DNA of 21,703 nucleotides from JAGVPT01 sp035500675 (GCA_035500675.1 DATJXA010000054.1:1-21703); one strand, 5' to 3'; counted from the stretch's first letter, positions 7,052-15,735 are shown. Program-made: numbers and translations. The notes: generated by a model not told the origin, from the letters alone.

Positions 7052-7816
7052 AGATTCCCCCTCCTTCTTTCCATCGCCCCGCTTCTCTGCGACAAAATAG
7101 AAATTAGTACACAGCATCGGAAACAAAGCCGCAAAGATTCTGTCCGCGGCCTGATAAAGGGTTGCTATTGGGCGGCTCTCTTTGAAGGATGGCGGAAGTT
7201 TTCGGATTTGGTTGCGCGGGAGAAAATTGTAGCGCCCCCATTCCGAAAGTTGAAACCCAGTTTCGTGCAACAGGGACCGAATCTGACCGATGGAGTATTT
7301 TTTCCGATGATAGTATTCTGTCGCGCCGAGAGCTTTCCCTACCGCTTCACTCCACTGATATTTGTTCGGGAAATGGAAGCAGAGAAATAATCCTTTCGGA
7401 CGCAACAACCGGCCGATTTCTTTCAGGCTCGCAACCTCGCTGCCTCCTGTTTCATACACATGCTCAAGTACGCCGATACTGAAAACTGCATCGAACTCTT
7501 GGTCAGGAAACGGAAGGCGCACGGGATCCTTAGGTGATCCTCTAAAATGGGAGAAGAGATCGTTGGTGCGCAAAAACGCCGGAACTTCTTCAAAAGAATA
7601 TCCCGACGTCGGTATGCCCCTTTTTGTGAGAAAATATGAGAAATGTCCGTTGCCGCATCCCCAGTCAAGGACCTTGGATTTCCGATCGATCCAGCGCTCC
7701 GTCACCGCATAAGTCACCTCATACTGCATTGCGGTGATGAGGTTGTCGAACTGAAGGATATCTCGATCAGCGCCGTCTCGCCGCGCAGCCGAGAGGATCT
7801 CCTCTGAAATGGACAT
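7037..7816 (-). CDS. Class I SAM-dependent methyltransferase (type 11-like)
   Basis: A 259-residue protein with a Rossmann-fold methyltransferase core. Motif I, VLDWGCGNGHFS (49-60), binds S-adenosylmethionine. LPFPDQEFDAVFSIGVLEHVYETGG (101-125) covers the usual motif II/III region with the LEHV signature, and RLLRPKGLFL (137-145) follows. The C-terminal third, including a YYHRKKYS stretch and a hydrophobic patch (IFAALFPMLCTNFYFVAEK), probably forms the substrate cap. The start is ATG at 7816 with CGGAG just upstream. Such proteins often methylate quinones, lipids or sugars; no neighbour fixes the substrate. It lies 96 nt after the outer-membrane protein gene with a promoter-like pattern in the gap. 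Confidence 0.85.
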   Translation of the reverse strand: MSISEEILSAARRDGADRDILQFDNLITAMQYEVTYAVTERWIDRKSKVLDWGCGNGHFSYFLTKRGIPTSGYSFEEVPAFLRTNDLFSHFRGSPKDPVRLPFPDQEFDAVFSIGVLEHVYETGGSEVASLKEIGRLLRPKGLFLCFHFPNKYQWSEAVGKALGATEYYHRKKYSIGQIRSLLHETGFQLSEWGRYNFLPRNQIRKLPPSFKESRPIATLYQAADRIFAALFPMLCTNFYFVAEKRGDGKKEGESAGGA

Positions 7817-7869
7817 TCATGCTCCGAAAGATCTCTGAAATGTTTCGACCCTGCGCCATCGCCGGTATC

Positions 7870-7897
7870 AATCTACCATTTTTCTGGCGAGAATCAA
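7870..7897 (-). promoter_or_regulatory. Putative promoter of the methyltransferase gene
   Basis: Read leftward: TTGATT (7897-7892), a 16-nt spacer, TAGATT (7875-7870). Equivalently TTG, 19 nt, TAGATTG, close to the Bacteroidota TTG/TAnnTTTG pattern. It lies about 54 nt ahead of the start codon at 7816. Confidence 0.42.
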
Positions 7898-7912
7898 CCG
7901 CCCGTTTTTCGT

Positions 7913-10786
7913 TTATCTCACGGTATACGTGAAGGAGAGCATGAAATATCGTCCAAGCACATTGTTCTGATCGTCCTCGACATATGAATCGGTGACAGTT
8001 CTGCTGACGCTCTTATTCTGGTTCAACAGATCGACGGCGACAAACGTCAGCTCGCCGCGGTCTTTTGAAAGGAATTTTTTGCCGAGGTTGATGTTCCATA
8101 AGAGCGTATTCTTGTTAAAATCCCCGCTCAAGCCGCTGTACAAGACGTTGCTAATATCATTCCTGAAAACGACCCCTTCCCAAAAAATTAAATTAAGCTT
8201 CACCTCAGCCGTGTGATAGTAATAGTTCGTATTGAGGTCGGGCTCGAAGGTGTTCCGGGAGACGACATAATTACCGCTGTATGAGACGGTGTAATCGACA
8301 TCCTGACTGATGTTGCTGCTCAAGACCGAACCGCCGGTGATCGTGAAATTTTTTGCGACATTGAGGTTATCGTCGATGAGACCGGGGGTCTGTGAAAACC
8401 CCAGCCCAGAATTGAACGTAAGATTGCTTTTCAGCGGGGTCGCTACGAGGCTGTACGTGAGAAATGAATTTTCGACCCATCGGTCGTTCAGGTTCACCGG
8501 GTACGTGAGCTGCGTCCCGCTGTTCATCGCGATTCCCCCCTGCAACACCGTGTCGCGTGTTGCCGTAATGGTGGAATTCGCAATGTAATTCCCTGTGTGC
8601 GCAACGGTGAAAAAAAGGAACAGGCTCCGGCCGTTGGCGACGTCCGTGTAGGAATATCTCGTTGCGACCGTTTGGCTGAGGGACTGAGAGAGGTTAGGGT
8701 TTCCCGTAGTAAGAATTAAAGGATTCGTATTGTTGATAATATTTTGCAACTGTGTGATCGCCGGCGCCTGCGTTGACGATCGATAAATAACGCGCAGATT
8801 CTTATGGTCGGCCATCAAATAATTCACAAACGCATTCGGAAGAATGTTCGCAAACGTCCGATCCACGTCGCTCGAGTATGGAAATTGCTGCTGCCCCCGC
8901 AAATCCGCAACCTGGTACGACACACCGGCCATCGCATTCAATCCCCCAAAACGAATACGATATCCGAGGCCCCCATTCTCGGTTGTATACTCATTGTCAT
9001 ACACATTTGAAAGAGAGGGTTCGGGAATAATGTATTCGCCGGTCACAGGGTCAAAATCATACTTCTTATTGTTTGAACTATTTTTTGTATACGAAGGATT
9101 GTAAGTCAATTGGAATTGACTAAAACCGCCGACCGGCTCGGTGTACGCAAGGCGGGAGGAGATCGTGTATCCGTCCGTGTTCACTGGCGTTTGTTGATTG
9201 AGAGTGTCGTTCGCGACCCCGGAAGCTTGAACATACTCCGTCGTAGATTGCTGGAGCGTCGTCCCTCTTTTTTGGTTGGCCGAGGTGCCGATATCTAGAG
9301 AGATTGTTCGGCCCGGATCGTCAAACTTATGCCGAAGGACAATATGGTTTGTAAGATTGTTCCCTTGGGTGTTTGCAGAATTGTTGTTATCCGTCTGATT
9401 CAGCAACTGTTGAGGAGATTGAGTATTTGTTCCTATCGTTCCTGTCGTTGAATGGTTATCCTGAAAATATAATCGCGGAAGTTCAATGATCGAATTCGAC
9501 GAGTCGGCCGTGTACTCCAGCCGCATATCGTACCGATGATTTGAGTTCTGAGTTTTCGAAGCGGTATTCTCATCATAAAATGAAGATGTATCGGTCGTCG
9601 AAAAATACTGACGATGCAGGCGCTCGTCGTTATTTCCCGACGTGAGGTTGAAAAAGTAGCTCTGGCTGACGGTCACATGGCTTCCCCAATCGTCGGCGTA
9701 GTTTGCACCGACAGAGGTCGTTGTAATGAGCCCGTTTTGCTGGCCTACGAGAAAATTCGCTGGGTTTCCGGACCCTCCGCCGGGTCCGCCGCCGGTGAAA
9801 TTCCCGGGACCGCCGCCGCCCGGAGTGACTCCTGTCTGTCTCCCCCTTCTCCCTCCACCTCCGCCTCCTCCCATAAATCCGCTCCTCTGATTCGTGCCGC
9901 CGATAACTCCAAGGATGTCTTGCGTGGAAAAATTCTGCTGGTTGACATCGTTCGACAAACCGATGAGGGAAAGGCGCGTGTTGTCCTTAAAATAATTCGT
10001 GCTTCCGCCGGCGAGGTAATGGTCGTCGTCACCGTACCCTCCGTAGACTTTTCCAAAATTTTGGATCCTTCGGTCGCGTCGCGTAATAATATTAAGCGTC
10101 TTGACCGATTGCCCGTCGTCGAAACCGGTGAACTCCGCTTGATCGCTCATCTTATCGAATATCTGAATCTTTTCAATCGCATCTGCAGGCAAATTCCGAA
10201 GAGCAAGCGTGGGGTCCGACCCAAAAAAGGGTTTTCCGTCGACAAGGACTTGCTGCACATTTTCTCCCTGCGCAACCACGGTCCCATTCGTGATCACCAC
10301 TCCCGGAAGTTTTGCAACAAGGTCTTCCGCTTCTGCATCGGGATTTGTTTTGAATGCACCTGCGTTAAATTCCGTCGTATCCGTCTTCTGAATGGCTGGC
10401 GGAGGCGAACCCTGGACTACCACTTCGCCAAGCTGGATCGGGACTTCGGAAAGCAATACATCAGCAAGCGCCATCGAGGAACGGTCAACGCGGATGATTC
10501 TGTCCACGGCTGTATGTCCGACGTACGTCGCTTCAAAGGCGTACAGGCCGAACCCTATGCCCGAAAACGCAAAGGCGCCTTCCCCGTCAGTTGTCGTCAC
10601 GAAGACTTGAGAGCTATCTGCCGTGTTGGTGAGTTTCACATGAGCGCCGGCAAGAGGTAGCTCCTTACGTGAATCGAGGATCCTTCCCTTGAGGTTTGCA
10701 GCCTGTGAGAAAACGTGAAGAGGGACCAAAACGACAAGCGTGATGAGGCAAAGGAATTGCAGCTTTGTTCTCGCAGACGTGATCAT
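7913..10786 (-). CDS. TonB-dependent-receptor-like outer-membrane beta-barrel protein
   Basis: About 957 residues from the ATG at 10786, which gives a normal signal peptide (MITSARTKLQFLCLITLVVLVPLHVFSQA). The frame is open to an ATG at 10849 and a GTG at 10852, which would add 21-22 residues in front. After the signal comes a carboxypeptidase-regulatory-like domain (about 31-115: NLKGRILDSRKELPLAGAHVKLTNT), then a plug-like domain (about 130-236: LVAKLPGVVITNGTVVAQGENVQQVLVDGKPFFG), then a long beta-barrel rich in Asn, Ser and Thr ending RYFMLSFTYTVR. This matches the OMP_b-brl_3-type proteins of Bacteroidota, thought to import or bind large ligands. A Gly-rich insert (about 304-340) lies early in the barrel. 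No SusD-like partner is next to it, so a glycan role is not supported. No Shine-Dalgarno site is evident. Confidence 0.9.
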   Translation of the reverse strand: MITSARTKLQFLCLITLVVLVPLHVFSQAANLKGRILDSRKELPLAGAHVKLTNTADSSQVFVTTTDGEGAFAFSGIGFGLYAFEATYVGHTAVDRIIRVDRSSMALADVLLSEVPIQLGEVVVQGSPPPAIQKTDTTEFNAGAFKTNPDAEAEDLVAKLPGVVITNGTVVAQGENVQQVLVDGKPFFGSDPTLALRNLPADAIEKIQIFDKMSDQAEFTGFDDGQSVKTLNIITRRDRRIQNFGKVYGGYGDDDHYLAGGSTNYFKDNTRLSLIGLSNDVNQQNFSTQDILGVIGGTNQRSGFMGGGGGGGRRGRQTGVTPGGGGPGNFTGGGPGGGSGNPANFLVGQQNGLITTTSVGANYADDWGSHVTVSQSYFFNLTSGNNDERLHRQYFSTTDTSSFYDENTASKTQNSNHRYDMRLEYTADSSNSIIELPRLYFQDNHSTTGTIGTNTQSPQQLLNQTDNNNSANTQGNNLTNHIVLRHKFDDPGRTISLDIGTSANQKRGTTLQQSTTEYVQASGVANDTLNQQTPVNTDGYTISSRLAYTEPVGGFSQFQLTYNPSYTKNSSNNKKYDFDPVTGEYIIPEPSLSNVYDNEYTTENGGLGYRIRFGGLNAMAGVSYQVADLRGQQQFPYSSDVDRTFANILPNAFVNYLMADHKNLRVIYRSSTQAPAITQLQNIINNTNPLILTTGNPNLSQSLSQTVATRYSYTDVANGRSLFLFFTVAHTGNYIANSTITATRDTVLQGGIAMNSGTQLTYPVNLNDRWVENSFLTYSLVATPLKSNLTFNSGLGFSQTPGLIDDNLNVAKNFTITGGSVLSSNISQDVDYTVSYSGNYVVSRNTFEPDLNTNYYYHTAEVKLNLIFWEGVVFRNDISNVLYSGLSGDFNKNTLLWNINLGKKFLSKDRGELTFVAVDLLNQNKSVSRTVTDSYVEDDQNNVLGRYFMLSFTYTVR

Positions 10787-11006
10787 TCTATAGAGACGTG
10801 ACGCTGGCACTGACAGTGCCACCGGTAACTGTTGCAGGCGTGTTAACATCACGTGCCGGTATTGAGTAAGGTTCTAAACATTCGTATTCGCCAGCTAATT
10901 CGATGCGGGACTGAAGGAATAGTTTAATTGAAACTAGACATACAAGCATCTAGAGAAAGATCATTTGTCCATTACACGATAATGCTCTTAATTTGGTCCG
11001 CGAACC

Positions 11007-11035
11007 TTGCTTCAATGGCAAAAAGTCCATATCCT
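11007..11035 (+). promoter_or_regulatory. Putative promoter of the DUF4013-yihY pair
   Basis: TTGCTT (11007-11012), a 17-nt spacer and TATCCT (11030-11035) lie 25 nt ahead of the ATG at 11061. The -10 box is imperfect. The rest of the 10787-11060 gap between the divergent barrel-protein gene and this pair shows no further structure I can support. Confidence 0.33.
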
Positions 11036-11060
11036 TTCAACAATCTATTCAAACCGTGCA

Positions 11061-11651
11061 ATGACCGTTGATCTCGCTCGCTCCTTGTCTTACATGTTCA
11101 AGGACAGTTCTTGGTTCTTCAAGGTATTTCTCGGCGGGTTATTCCTGATCGCGAGCCTCTTGGTCATCGGCTTGCCGTTTATCTTCGGCTACGAGATGAG
11201 ACTAATCGTTACGCTGGCAGAGGGAAAGAACGACGCGTTGCCCGAATGGAAAAACATGAAAAGGATCTTCTCCGATGGGGTCGTCCTTTTGTTCGTTCTC
11301 TTGATATATATTGCCGCCGCCGTCGGGATAGCTTTTACTATAGATAACATCCACCCGGTTCGGCTCATCGCGATCTTCGTTCTTGTTCTATGCGTATTCT
11401 GGAGACCTCTTCTTCTTATCCAATTTGCAAAGCACCGGACTTTTCGTTCATGTTTCATGATTCGGGAAATGATTTTCCCTTTTACGCATAGCCCGCAAGC
11501 ATACACCGGCGCAATGATCATTTCTTCGCTCGTTCTCCTCGCTTCGGTTTCTCTCGGATGGATGTCTCTTATTCTCGGATGGCCATTTGTCGTGTTCTGG
11601 GGAATCCTGGTCGAATCTCACGTTACCGCTCAATTTGTCACCGTCGCATAA
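11061..11651 (+). CDS. DUF4013 family membrane protein
   Basis: A 196-residue polytopic inner-membrane protein. The start is ATG at 11061; a TTG at 11007 in the same frame coincides with the proposed -35 box and adds nothing typical of the family. Hydrophobic segments lie at about residues 20-45, 74-95, 100-120 and 150-185. The stretch GYEMRLIVTLAEGKNDALPEWKNMKRIFSDGV (43-74) matches the DUF4013 signature, in which an LPEW motif and an amphipathic loop follow the first membrane segment. Function of the family is unknown. Twelve nt separate it from the YihY/BrkB gene, so the two are probably co-transcribed and may work in the same membrane process. Confidence 0.8.
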   Translation: MTVDLARSLSYMFKDSSWFFKVFLGGLFLIASLLVIGLPFIFGYEMRLIVTLAEGKNDALPEWKNMKRIFSDGVVLLFVLLIYIAAAVGIAFTIDNIHPVRLIAIFVLVLCVFWRPLLLIQFAKHRTFRSCFMIREMIFPFTHSPQAYTGAMIISSLVLLASVSLGWMSLILGWPFVVFWGILVESHVTAQFVTVA

Positions 11652-11663
11652 AACACTGCGCTA

Positions 11664-12566
11664 ATGGGTCCTGTCAAGAAAAAGGTCAGTTATGTCGTTC
11701 GAAACTTCTGGGATGCGACGCGATACTATTCGCGGGGGCTCATCGCGCGTTTCGTGGAGGACGATGTCCTTTTTCTTGCTTCGGGGATCGCATTTAACGT
11801 GCTCCTGTGCATCATTCCGCTATTGCTCCTCGCATCCTCGCTCCTTGGTATTTTTTTGAATTCGTCCGATATGGCAATGGCGAATATCGACAAATTTCTC
11901 ACCAAGGCGCTCCCGAACCAGGCGCAGGCAGTCGCGATCAAAGACTTGGCGTTTCGCATCATCAATGATTTTGTCGAGTTCAGACGATCGCTTGGAGTGT
12001 TTGGGGCGATCGTCTTGATCTATACCTCATCGTCCCTGTTCAGCTCGGTCCGGTCAGCGCTCCATCGAATCCATCATGTGACAACGACTACAGGAATATT
12101 TATCAGCCAGTTGAAGGACGTCATCCTTGTCCTTGCTCTCGGATGGCTTTTCATTTCGATCAACACGCTAAATTGGTTGTACACGCTCATTTCGCGATAC
12201 AGCGCAGAAATGTTCGGCCCCAATTTTGCGGCACTTCAATCAACGCTCCCAGATTTCCTTGCGCGGCTCACCTCATTTATCCTGACGGTCCTCATGGCGT
12301 TTCTCGCATACCGGTTCGTACCGTTCTACGGGACAACGACAAAGATATCGCTGATCTCTGCCGTCGCTACAACCGTACTCTGGAAACTTGTCGGCTATCT
12401 TTTCGCCTTATACTTGACGACGTTCCAGCCGTTCAGGAAAGTGTACGGGGCATACGCGTTTATGTTCATCGCGATGGTATGGGTGTATTTCTCGTGTATC
12501 GTGTTTGTGCTTGGTGCGGCGGTCGGCGGGTTATACAAGGAGCGGAAAGAAATTAGCGACACTTAA
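11664..12566 (+). CDS. YihY/BrkB (virulence factor BrkB-type) membrane protein
   Basis: A 300-residue inner-membrane protein with about six hydrophobic segments (near residues 37-62, 109-130, 153-176, 200-220, 228-250 and 266-292). Family landmarks are LASGIAFNVLLCIIPLLLL near the N-terminus, LGVFGAIVLIYTSSSLFSSVRSALHRI in the middle and YGAYAFMFIAMVWVYFSCIVFVLGAAVGG at the end. The family was once annotated as ribonuclease BN, which is now considered wrong; its members are membrane proteins of uncertain function, proposed to be transporters. The start is ATG at 11664, with only a poor ribosome site, so translation may depend on the DUF4013 gene ending 12 nt earlier. It converges with the hydrolase gene, with 32 nt between the two stop codons. 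Confidence 0.92.
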   Translation: MGPVKKKVSYVVRNFWDATRYYSRGLIARFVEDDVLFLASGIAFNVLLCIIPLLLLASSLLGIFLNSSDMAMANIDKFLTKALPNQAQAVAIKDLAFRIINDFVEFRRSLGVFGAIVLIYTSSSLFSSVRSALHRIHHVTTTTGIFISQLKDVILVLALGWLFISINTLNWLYTLISRYSAEMFGPNFAALQSTLPDFLARLTSFILTVLMAFLAYRFVPFYGTTTKISLISAVATTVLWKLVGYLFALYLTTFQPFRKVYGAYAFMFIAMVWVYFSCIVFVLGAAVGGLYKERKEISDT

Positions 12567-12598
12567 GCGGCTGATCGAACTTCGCACAGGCCCCGTTA

Positions 12599-13588
12599 TT
12601 ATTTGGCAAGGAATTCTTTGACAACTCTCACGAACTCATCCTTTTTCTCTATGAAGAAAAAGTGTCCGGTATTCTCGAAGATATACTTCTTCGATTTCGG
12701 AACGGAGTTTTCGAGAGATTCCATCACAAAGGGTGAAATATAGTCCTTCTCCCCGCCAAGGACGAGCGTCGAGATTTTCAAAGTTCTGAGATCGTTGCGC
12801 GTATCGAAATCTTTCAGATTGCCGCTGATATCGAAGTACCCGTGCCTTCCCCACATCTCAAAATAGACCGGCCATGAACGGTCGGGCATCGTAAAACCGT
12901 CGGGGATCGTTGCCTGGTTGACAAAGTAACTCGCGCTGCTGATCATCCCCTGCATAACGACATTCTCATAACCGGAAGTGTACTGGTCATTGGCGATGAG
13001 GCTGTCTTTTTCGTAAGCCTTCACGATGCCGGCGATCTGCCTCGGAAGAAAATCGCGGTAGCTGTTGAGCCATGCGTTGAGGTCCGACACCTGCGCCGTC
13101 GTACTCATGAGGATCATCTTATTGACGTGTGTCGGATATGCGATGGCGTATTTTTGCGCGAGCATTCCGCCCGTCTCGTGACCGATGATATTTAAAGCGG
13201 AGATGTTGAGGTGAACCCTTAGCGATTCGATGTCGGCGACCATATTGTCGAGCGTGTACATCGCCGGGTTTCTGAAACGGTCGGACCTTCCGCAGCCTCG
13301 AGGGTCGAGATAGATCATTTGGTTCGCCGAGTCGAGGTCGGAGAGGAACGGTTCGAGGTAATCGCACGAGTATCCCGGACCTCCGGGAAGCACCAACGTC
13401 GGGGATCCGTTTCCTTCGATGCGCACGAAAAGATTCACACCTCCCTTTCCCGTCACATATCCCGTGATAACCTTATCCTTCAGCGGGATCATCTCTGCAT
13501 TCACAGCGGCAACCTTGTCCCTCCGCATGCAACCGTCCAAAGAAAGAACGATTGCCGCCATCAATGCAAATGACAATAACGTGCGCAT
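12599..13588 (-). CDS. Alpha/beta-hydrolase lipoprotein with Glu in place of the nucleophile Ser
   Basis: A 329-residue protein related to proline-iminopeptidase-like (S33) alpha/beta-hydrolases. The start is ATG at 13588 with TAGGAGAC upstream. The N-terminus MRTLLSFALMAAIVLSLDGC suggests a lipoprotein signal with Cys20 lipidated, although Asp at -2 is unusual. The oxyanion-hole motif PGGPG lies at 68-72, and LDPRGCGRSDR at 94-104 is typical. The nucleophile elbow, normally GHSxGG, reads GHETGG at 136-141, with Glu138 (codon GAG) where Ser is expected. The acid Asp282 (GGEKD) and His309 (NTGHFFFIE) are still there. It may therefore be a non-hydrolytic or altered enzyme. It follows trmH on the same strand after 107 nt with its own ribosome site. 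Confidence 0.85.
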   Translation of the reverse strand: MRTLLSFALMAAIVLSLDGCMRRDKVAAVNAEMIPLKDKVITGYVTGKGGVNLFVRIEGNGSPTLVLPGGPGYSCDYLEPFLSDLDSANQMIYLDPRGCGRSDRFRNPAMYTLDNMVADIESLRVHLNISALNIIGHETGGMLAQKYAIAYPTHVNKMILMSTTAQVSDLNAWLNSYRDFLPRQIAGIVKAYEKDSLIANDQYTSGYENVVMQGMISSASYFVNQATIPDGFTMPDRSWPVYFEMWGRHGYFDISGNLKDFDTRNDLRTLKISTLVLGGEKDYISPFVMESLENSVPKSKKYIFENTGHFFFIEKKDEFVRVVKEFLAK

Positions 13589-13695
13589 AGTAGTCTCCTA
13601 CAAGAACTGCGTTAAATCGCTAATCGACAAGCTTGGAACGGCACCCCTAAAAACGACAGGGGGAATGTAATTAGTTTTGGATAGAATGTAAAGTT

Positions 13696-14277
13696 TTATT
13701 TTTTCATCCACTCGGACAATATGCCGGAGTACTCTTCGTCCGAGAATTTCCTTCTACCGTATGCTCCTTCGGAAAGTCGCTGACGAAGGGCTTCGTAAAG
13801 GACAACGGCGCAGGCAACGGAGACGTTAAGACTCTGGATCATGCCCATCATGGGGATCATGATCGTTGCATCCGCTTTTGCTGCGGCCTCGTCGGAAACG
13901 CCGGCATGCTCGTTCCCGAAAACAAATGCGCATCGAGCAGTCAAATCGGGCGCATACAACGAGAGCGCATGTTGATCCAGGCGCGTGGCGTAGATCGCGA
14001 AACCCTCTTTGCGGAGCTGGTCGTAGCATGCAGCAACGGAATCGAATTTTCGTCTCTCAACCCATTTGTTCGCGCTCGACGAACTTTTTTTCCCCACTTT
14101 TGGATATTTCTCCTTCGTGTAGACCAGTTGAACGGTGTGGATGCCGACCGCGTCGGCCGAACGAAGCATCGCGCTGACGTTGTGCGGGTCGTGAATGTTC
14201 TCCATGACGATCGTGAGGTCGGGCTGACGCTGCGCCAAGGCCGTCATGAGCTTCTTTTTTCTCTGCTCTGTTTTCAC
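13696..14277 (-). CDS. trmH: tRNA (guanosine-2'-O-)-methyltransferase, TrmH family
   Basis: A 193-residue SpoU/TrmH (SPOUT) methyltransferase. The start is taken as GTG at 14277, seven nt after GGGAGG and overlapping the EamA gene stop by 4 nt (GTGTGA); an ATG at 14247 is an alternative. The frame is open far upstream, but that part is the EamA gene read out of frame. Opening block RQPDLTIVMENIHDPHNVSAMLRSADAVG (17-45) is close to E. coli TrmH, with Asn33 and Arg39 of motif 1. Motif 2 is FVFGNEHAGVS (118-128) and motif 3 is IPMMGMIQSLNVSVACAVVLYEALRQR (141-167); together they form the knotted SAM site. It most likely 2'-O-methylates G18 of tRNA; other TrmH-family RNA targets are possible. Confidence 0.9.
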   Translation of the reverse strand: MKTEQRKKKLMTALAQRQPDLTIVMENIHDPHNVSAMLRSADAVGIHTVQLVYTKEKYPKVGKKSSSSANKWVERRKFDSVAACYDQLRKEGFAIYATRLDQHALSLYAPDLTARCAFVFGNEHAGVSDEAAAKADATIMIPMMGMIQSLNVSVACAVVLYEALRQRLSEGAYGRRKFSDEEYSGILSEWMKK

Positions 14278-15176
14278 ACCGTCCCTCCCGGCGCTTCCTT
14301 CCCCCGTGCCGACGTTGTCTCGAGCAATACGATCGCTCCGATAACGAGCAGCGCTCCCATGATCTGAAGCAGGCCCATCGTCCCCCCAAGGAAAATAAAT
14401 TCCGTCGCGATGGCGACCACCGGCTCGAGAGTGCTTGTGATGATGGCACGAGTGGGCGACAAAAGGTGAAGTCCCATGAAATAGAACGAGTATGGTACGA
14501 GTATCGAGGTCGTAGAAACGAGAGCAAAGATTCCCCAGTCGGATGCGCTGTAGCCCGTTTCCCAGAGCATTTGAGGAGATTGCACGATGAGCCAGAAAAA
14601 TGTCGCGGCGCCCAGGGAGTATACGAGCGATGTCCAGACAGAATACTTTTGAGTAAGAGTTTTCCCCGCAATGTTGAAGATCGCATAGGAGACGGCTGCG
14701 ACCAGGGCGAAAACGATACCCGTGCGATTTGCTACGAGCAAGCCATTCAGGCCGCCGACAGCTAGAAAAATTCCGGCAACTGATGACAGCAGTGCGACGA
14801 ATTTGAACCGCGTCATCTTTTCGTGCTGAATCACAACGGCGTAGAGCGCCACCATGATCGGCGCGGAATATTGCACAACGATGGCGGTCGCTACGTTGGA
14901 CTCTTTGATAGCGAAGTAGTAAAAGTAATTGGAGGCGGCGACTCCGCAAACTCCGACAAGAAAAAAACGCGGAATGTCCCCTAGATGAAATTTCAGCGTT
15001 GATGGCTTCGTGACGAGAAAATAGACGAAGAGGAGCGCAAACGCGATCGAGACGCGGGTCTGTACGATAATGAGCGGATTATACTGTTCGTTGAAAAGAT
15101 GTTTAACGATCGTCGCCGACGCGCCCCACAACGAAGCGGCGATTGCGATATAGAGGTATCCACGGAGTCGTTTCAT
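14274..15176 (-). CDS. EamA/DMT-family transporter
   Basis: A 300-residue inner-membrane protein of the drug/metabolite transporter superfamily, with two EamA repeats and about ten hydrophobic segments. The first repeat opens GYLYIAIAASLWGASATIVKHLF and contains SNYFYYFAIKESNVATAIVVQYSAPIMVALYAVV; the second ends PYSFYFMGLHLLSPTRAIITSTLEPVVAIATEFIFLGG and LQIMGALLVIGAIVLLE, all family hallmarks. The substrate (amino acid, metabolite or drug export) cannot be told. The start is ATG at 15176, which overlaps the stop of the upstream TPR-like gene (ATGA), and its own stop overlaps the trmH start, so all three genes are translationally coupled in sequence layout. Confidence 0.93.
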   Translation of the reverse strand: MKRLRGYLYIAIAASLWGASATIVKHLFNEQYNPLIIVQTRVSIAFALLFVYFLVTKPSTLKFHLGDIPRFFLVGVCGVAASNYFYYFAIKESNVATAIVVQYSAPIMVALYAVVIQHEKMTRFKFVALLSSVAGIFLAVGGLNGLLVANRTGIVFALVAAVSYAIFNIAGKTLTQKYSVWTSLVYSLGAATFFWLIVQSPQMLWETGYSASDWGIFALVSTTSILVPYSFYFMGLHLLSPTRAIITSTLEPVVAIATEFIFLGGTMGLLQIMGALLVIGAIVLLETTSARGKEAPGGTV

Positions 15177-15715
15177 GTGGGGGGCGGCTCTCCCGCCTCA
15201 TCGGACTTGACGCGGTAGTATTCCGCGAGGTCCTCATCTCCCAGAAGATGGTACAGGTATGACAGGCGCGCAGAGAGGCTCTTCTTATTCGGAACAGCGT
15301 CTAATCCGCGCTTCACGAACTCGATCAACACTTCCAGCGGGGGGATATTGAGGTCCGGCTCATAACAATCGCAGGCGTCAAGATACGGATCGGGCATTGC
15401 GGGATTGATGGAAGCCGCCTTTTGATAGTATGCAATGCTATGTTCAAAATTATCTTTCGAAGAGAACACTGCTTCAAAGACATTGGCCATCCACATGTAA
15501 ATATCGTAGGCATTATGGGGAAACTCCTGTGCGAGCTTTTCTCCGAAGAGGATGATCTCTTCCATGCGGAGAGAATCATTCCAGAACAGAAGCCGGTAGA
15601 GTTCGATGTCGTCGATTTTTTGATTGATCGCCGACTCAAACGCATCGAAGATTTCGTTGAAGGATGCTCCGGATGTGAACCGTTGGCGTATTTCTTCGCG
15701 AGAAAGTTCCGGCAT
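15173..15715 (-). CDS. TPR-like hypothetical protein
   Basis: A 180-residue soluble, helical protein from the ATG at 15715, which is preceded by TGAGGAG. The frame is open to a TTG at 15790, but that codon lies in the T-run of the terminator of the preceding gene, so the shorter form is preferred. The C-terminal half looks like degenerate tetratricopeptide helices: HSIAYYQKAASINPAMPDPYLDACDCYEP and LEVLIEFVKRGLDAVPNKKSLSARLSYLYHLLGDEDLAEYYRVKSDEAG. No catalytic motif is visible. Such proteins usually act as scaffolds. The stop overlaps the EamA start by 4 nt, so it is the first gene of a three-gene coupled unit. Function is unknown. Confidence 0.75.
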   Translation of the reverse strand: MPELSREEIRQRFTSGASFNEIFDAFESAINQKIDDIELYRLLFWNDSLRMEEIILFGEKLAQEFPHNAYDIYMWMANVFEAVFSSKDNFEHSIAYYQKAASINPAMPDPYLDACDCYEPDLNIPPLEVLIEFVKRGLDAVPNKKSLSARLSYLYHLLGDEDLAEYYRVKSDEAGEPPPT

Positions 15716-15735
15716 GATCTCCTCACATTGAGGAA

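Noticed and set aside
9614..10660. Long open frame on the + strand (348 codons)
   Set aside because: It lies antisense within the outer-membrane barrel gene, has no recognisable domain, and its composition is what the other strand of that gene gives.
13640..13670. Short C-run/G-run pairing between trmH and the hydrolase gene
   Set aside because: Only four pairs with a long loop and no T-run; not a credible terminator.
14278..14949. N-terminal extension of the TrmH frame
   Set aside because: It overlaps the EamA transporter in another frame and is Arg/Ser/His-rich; the true start is the GTG at 14277 with a good ribosome site.
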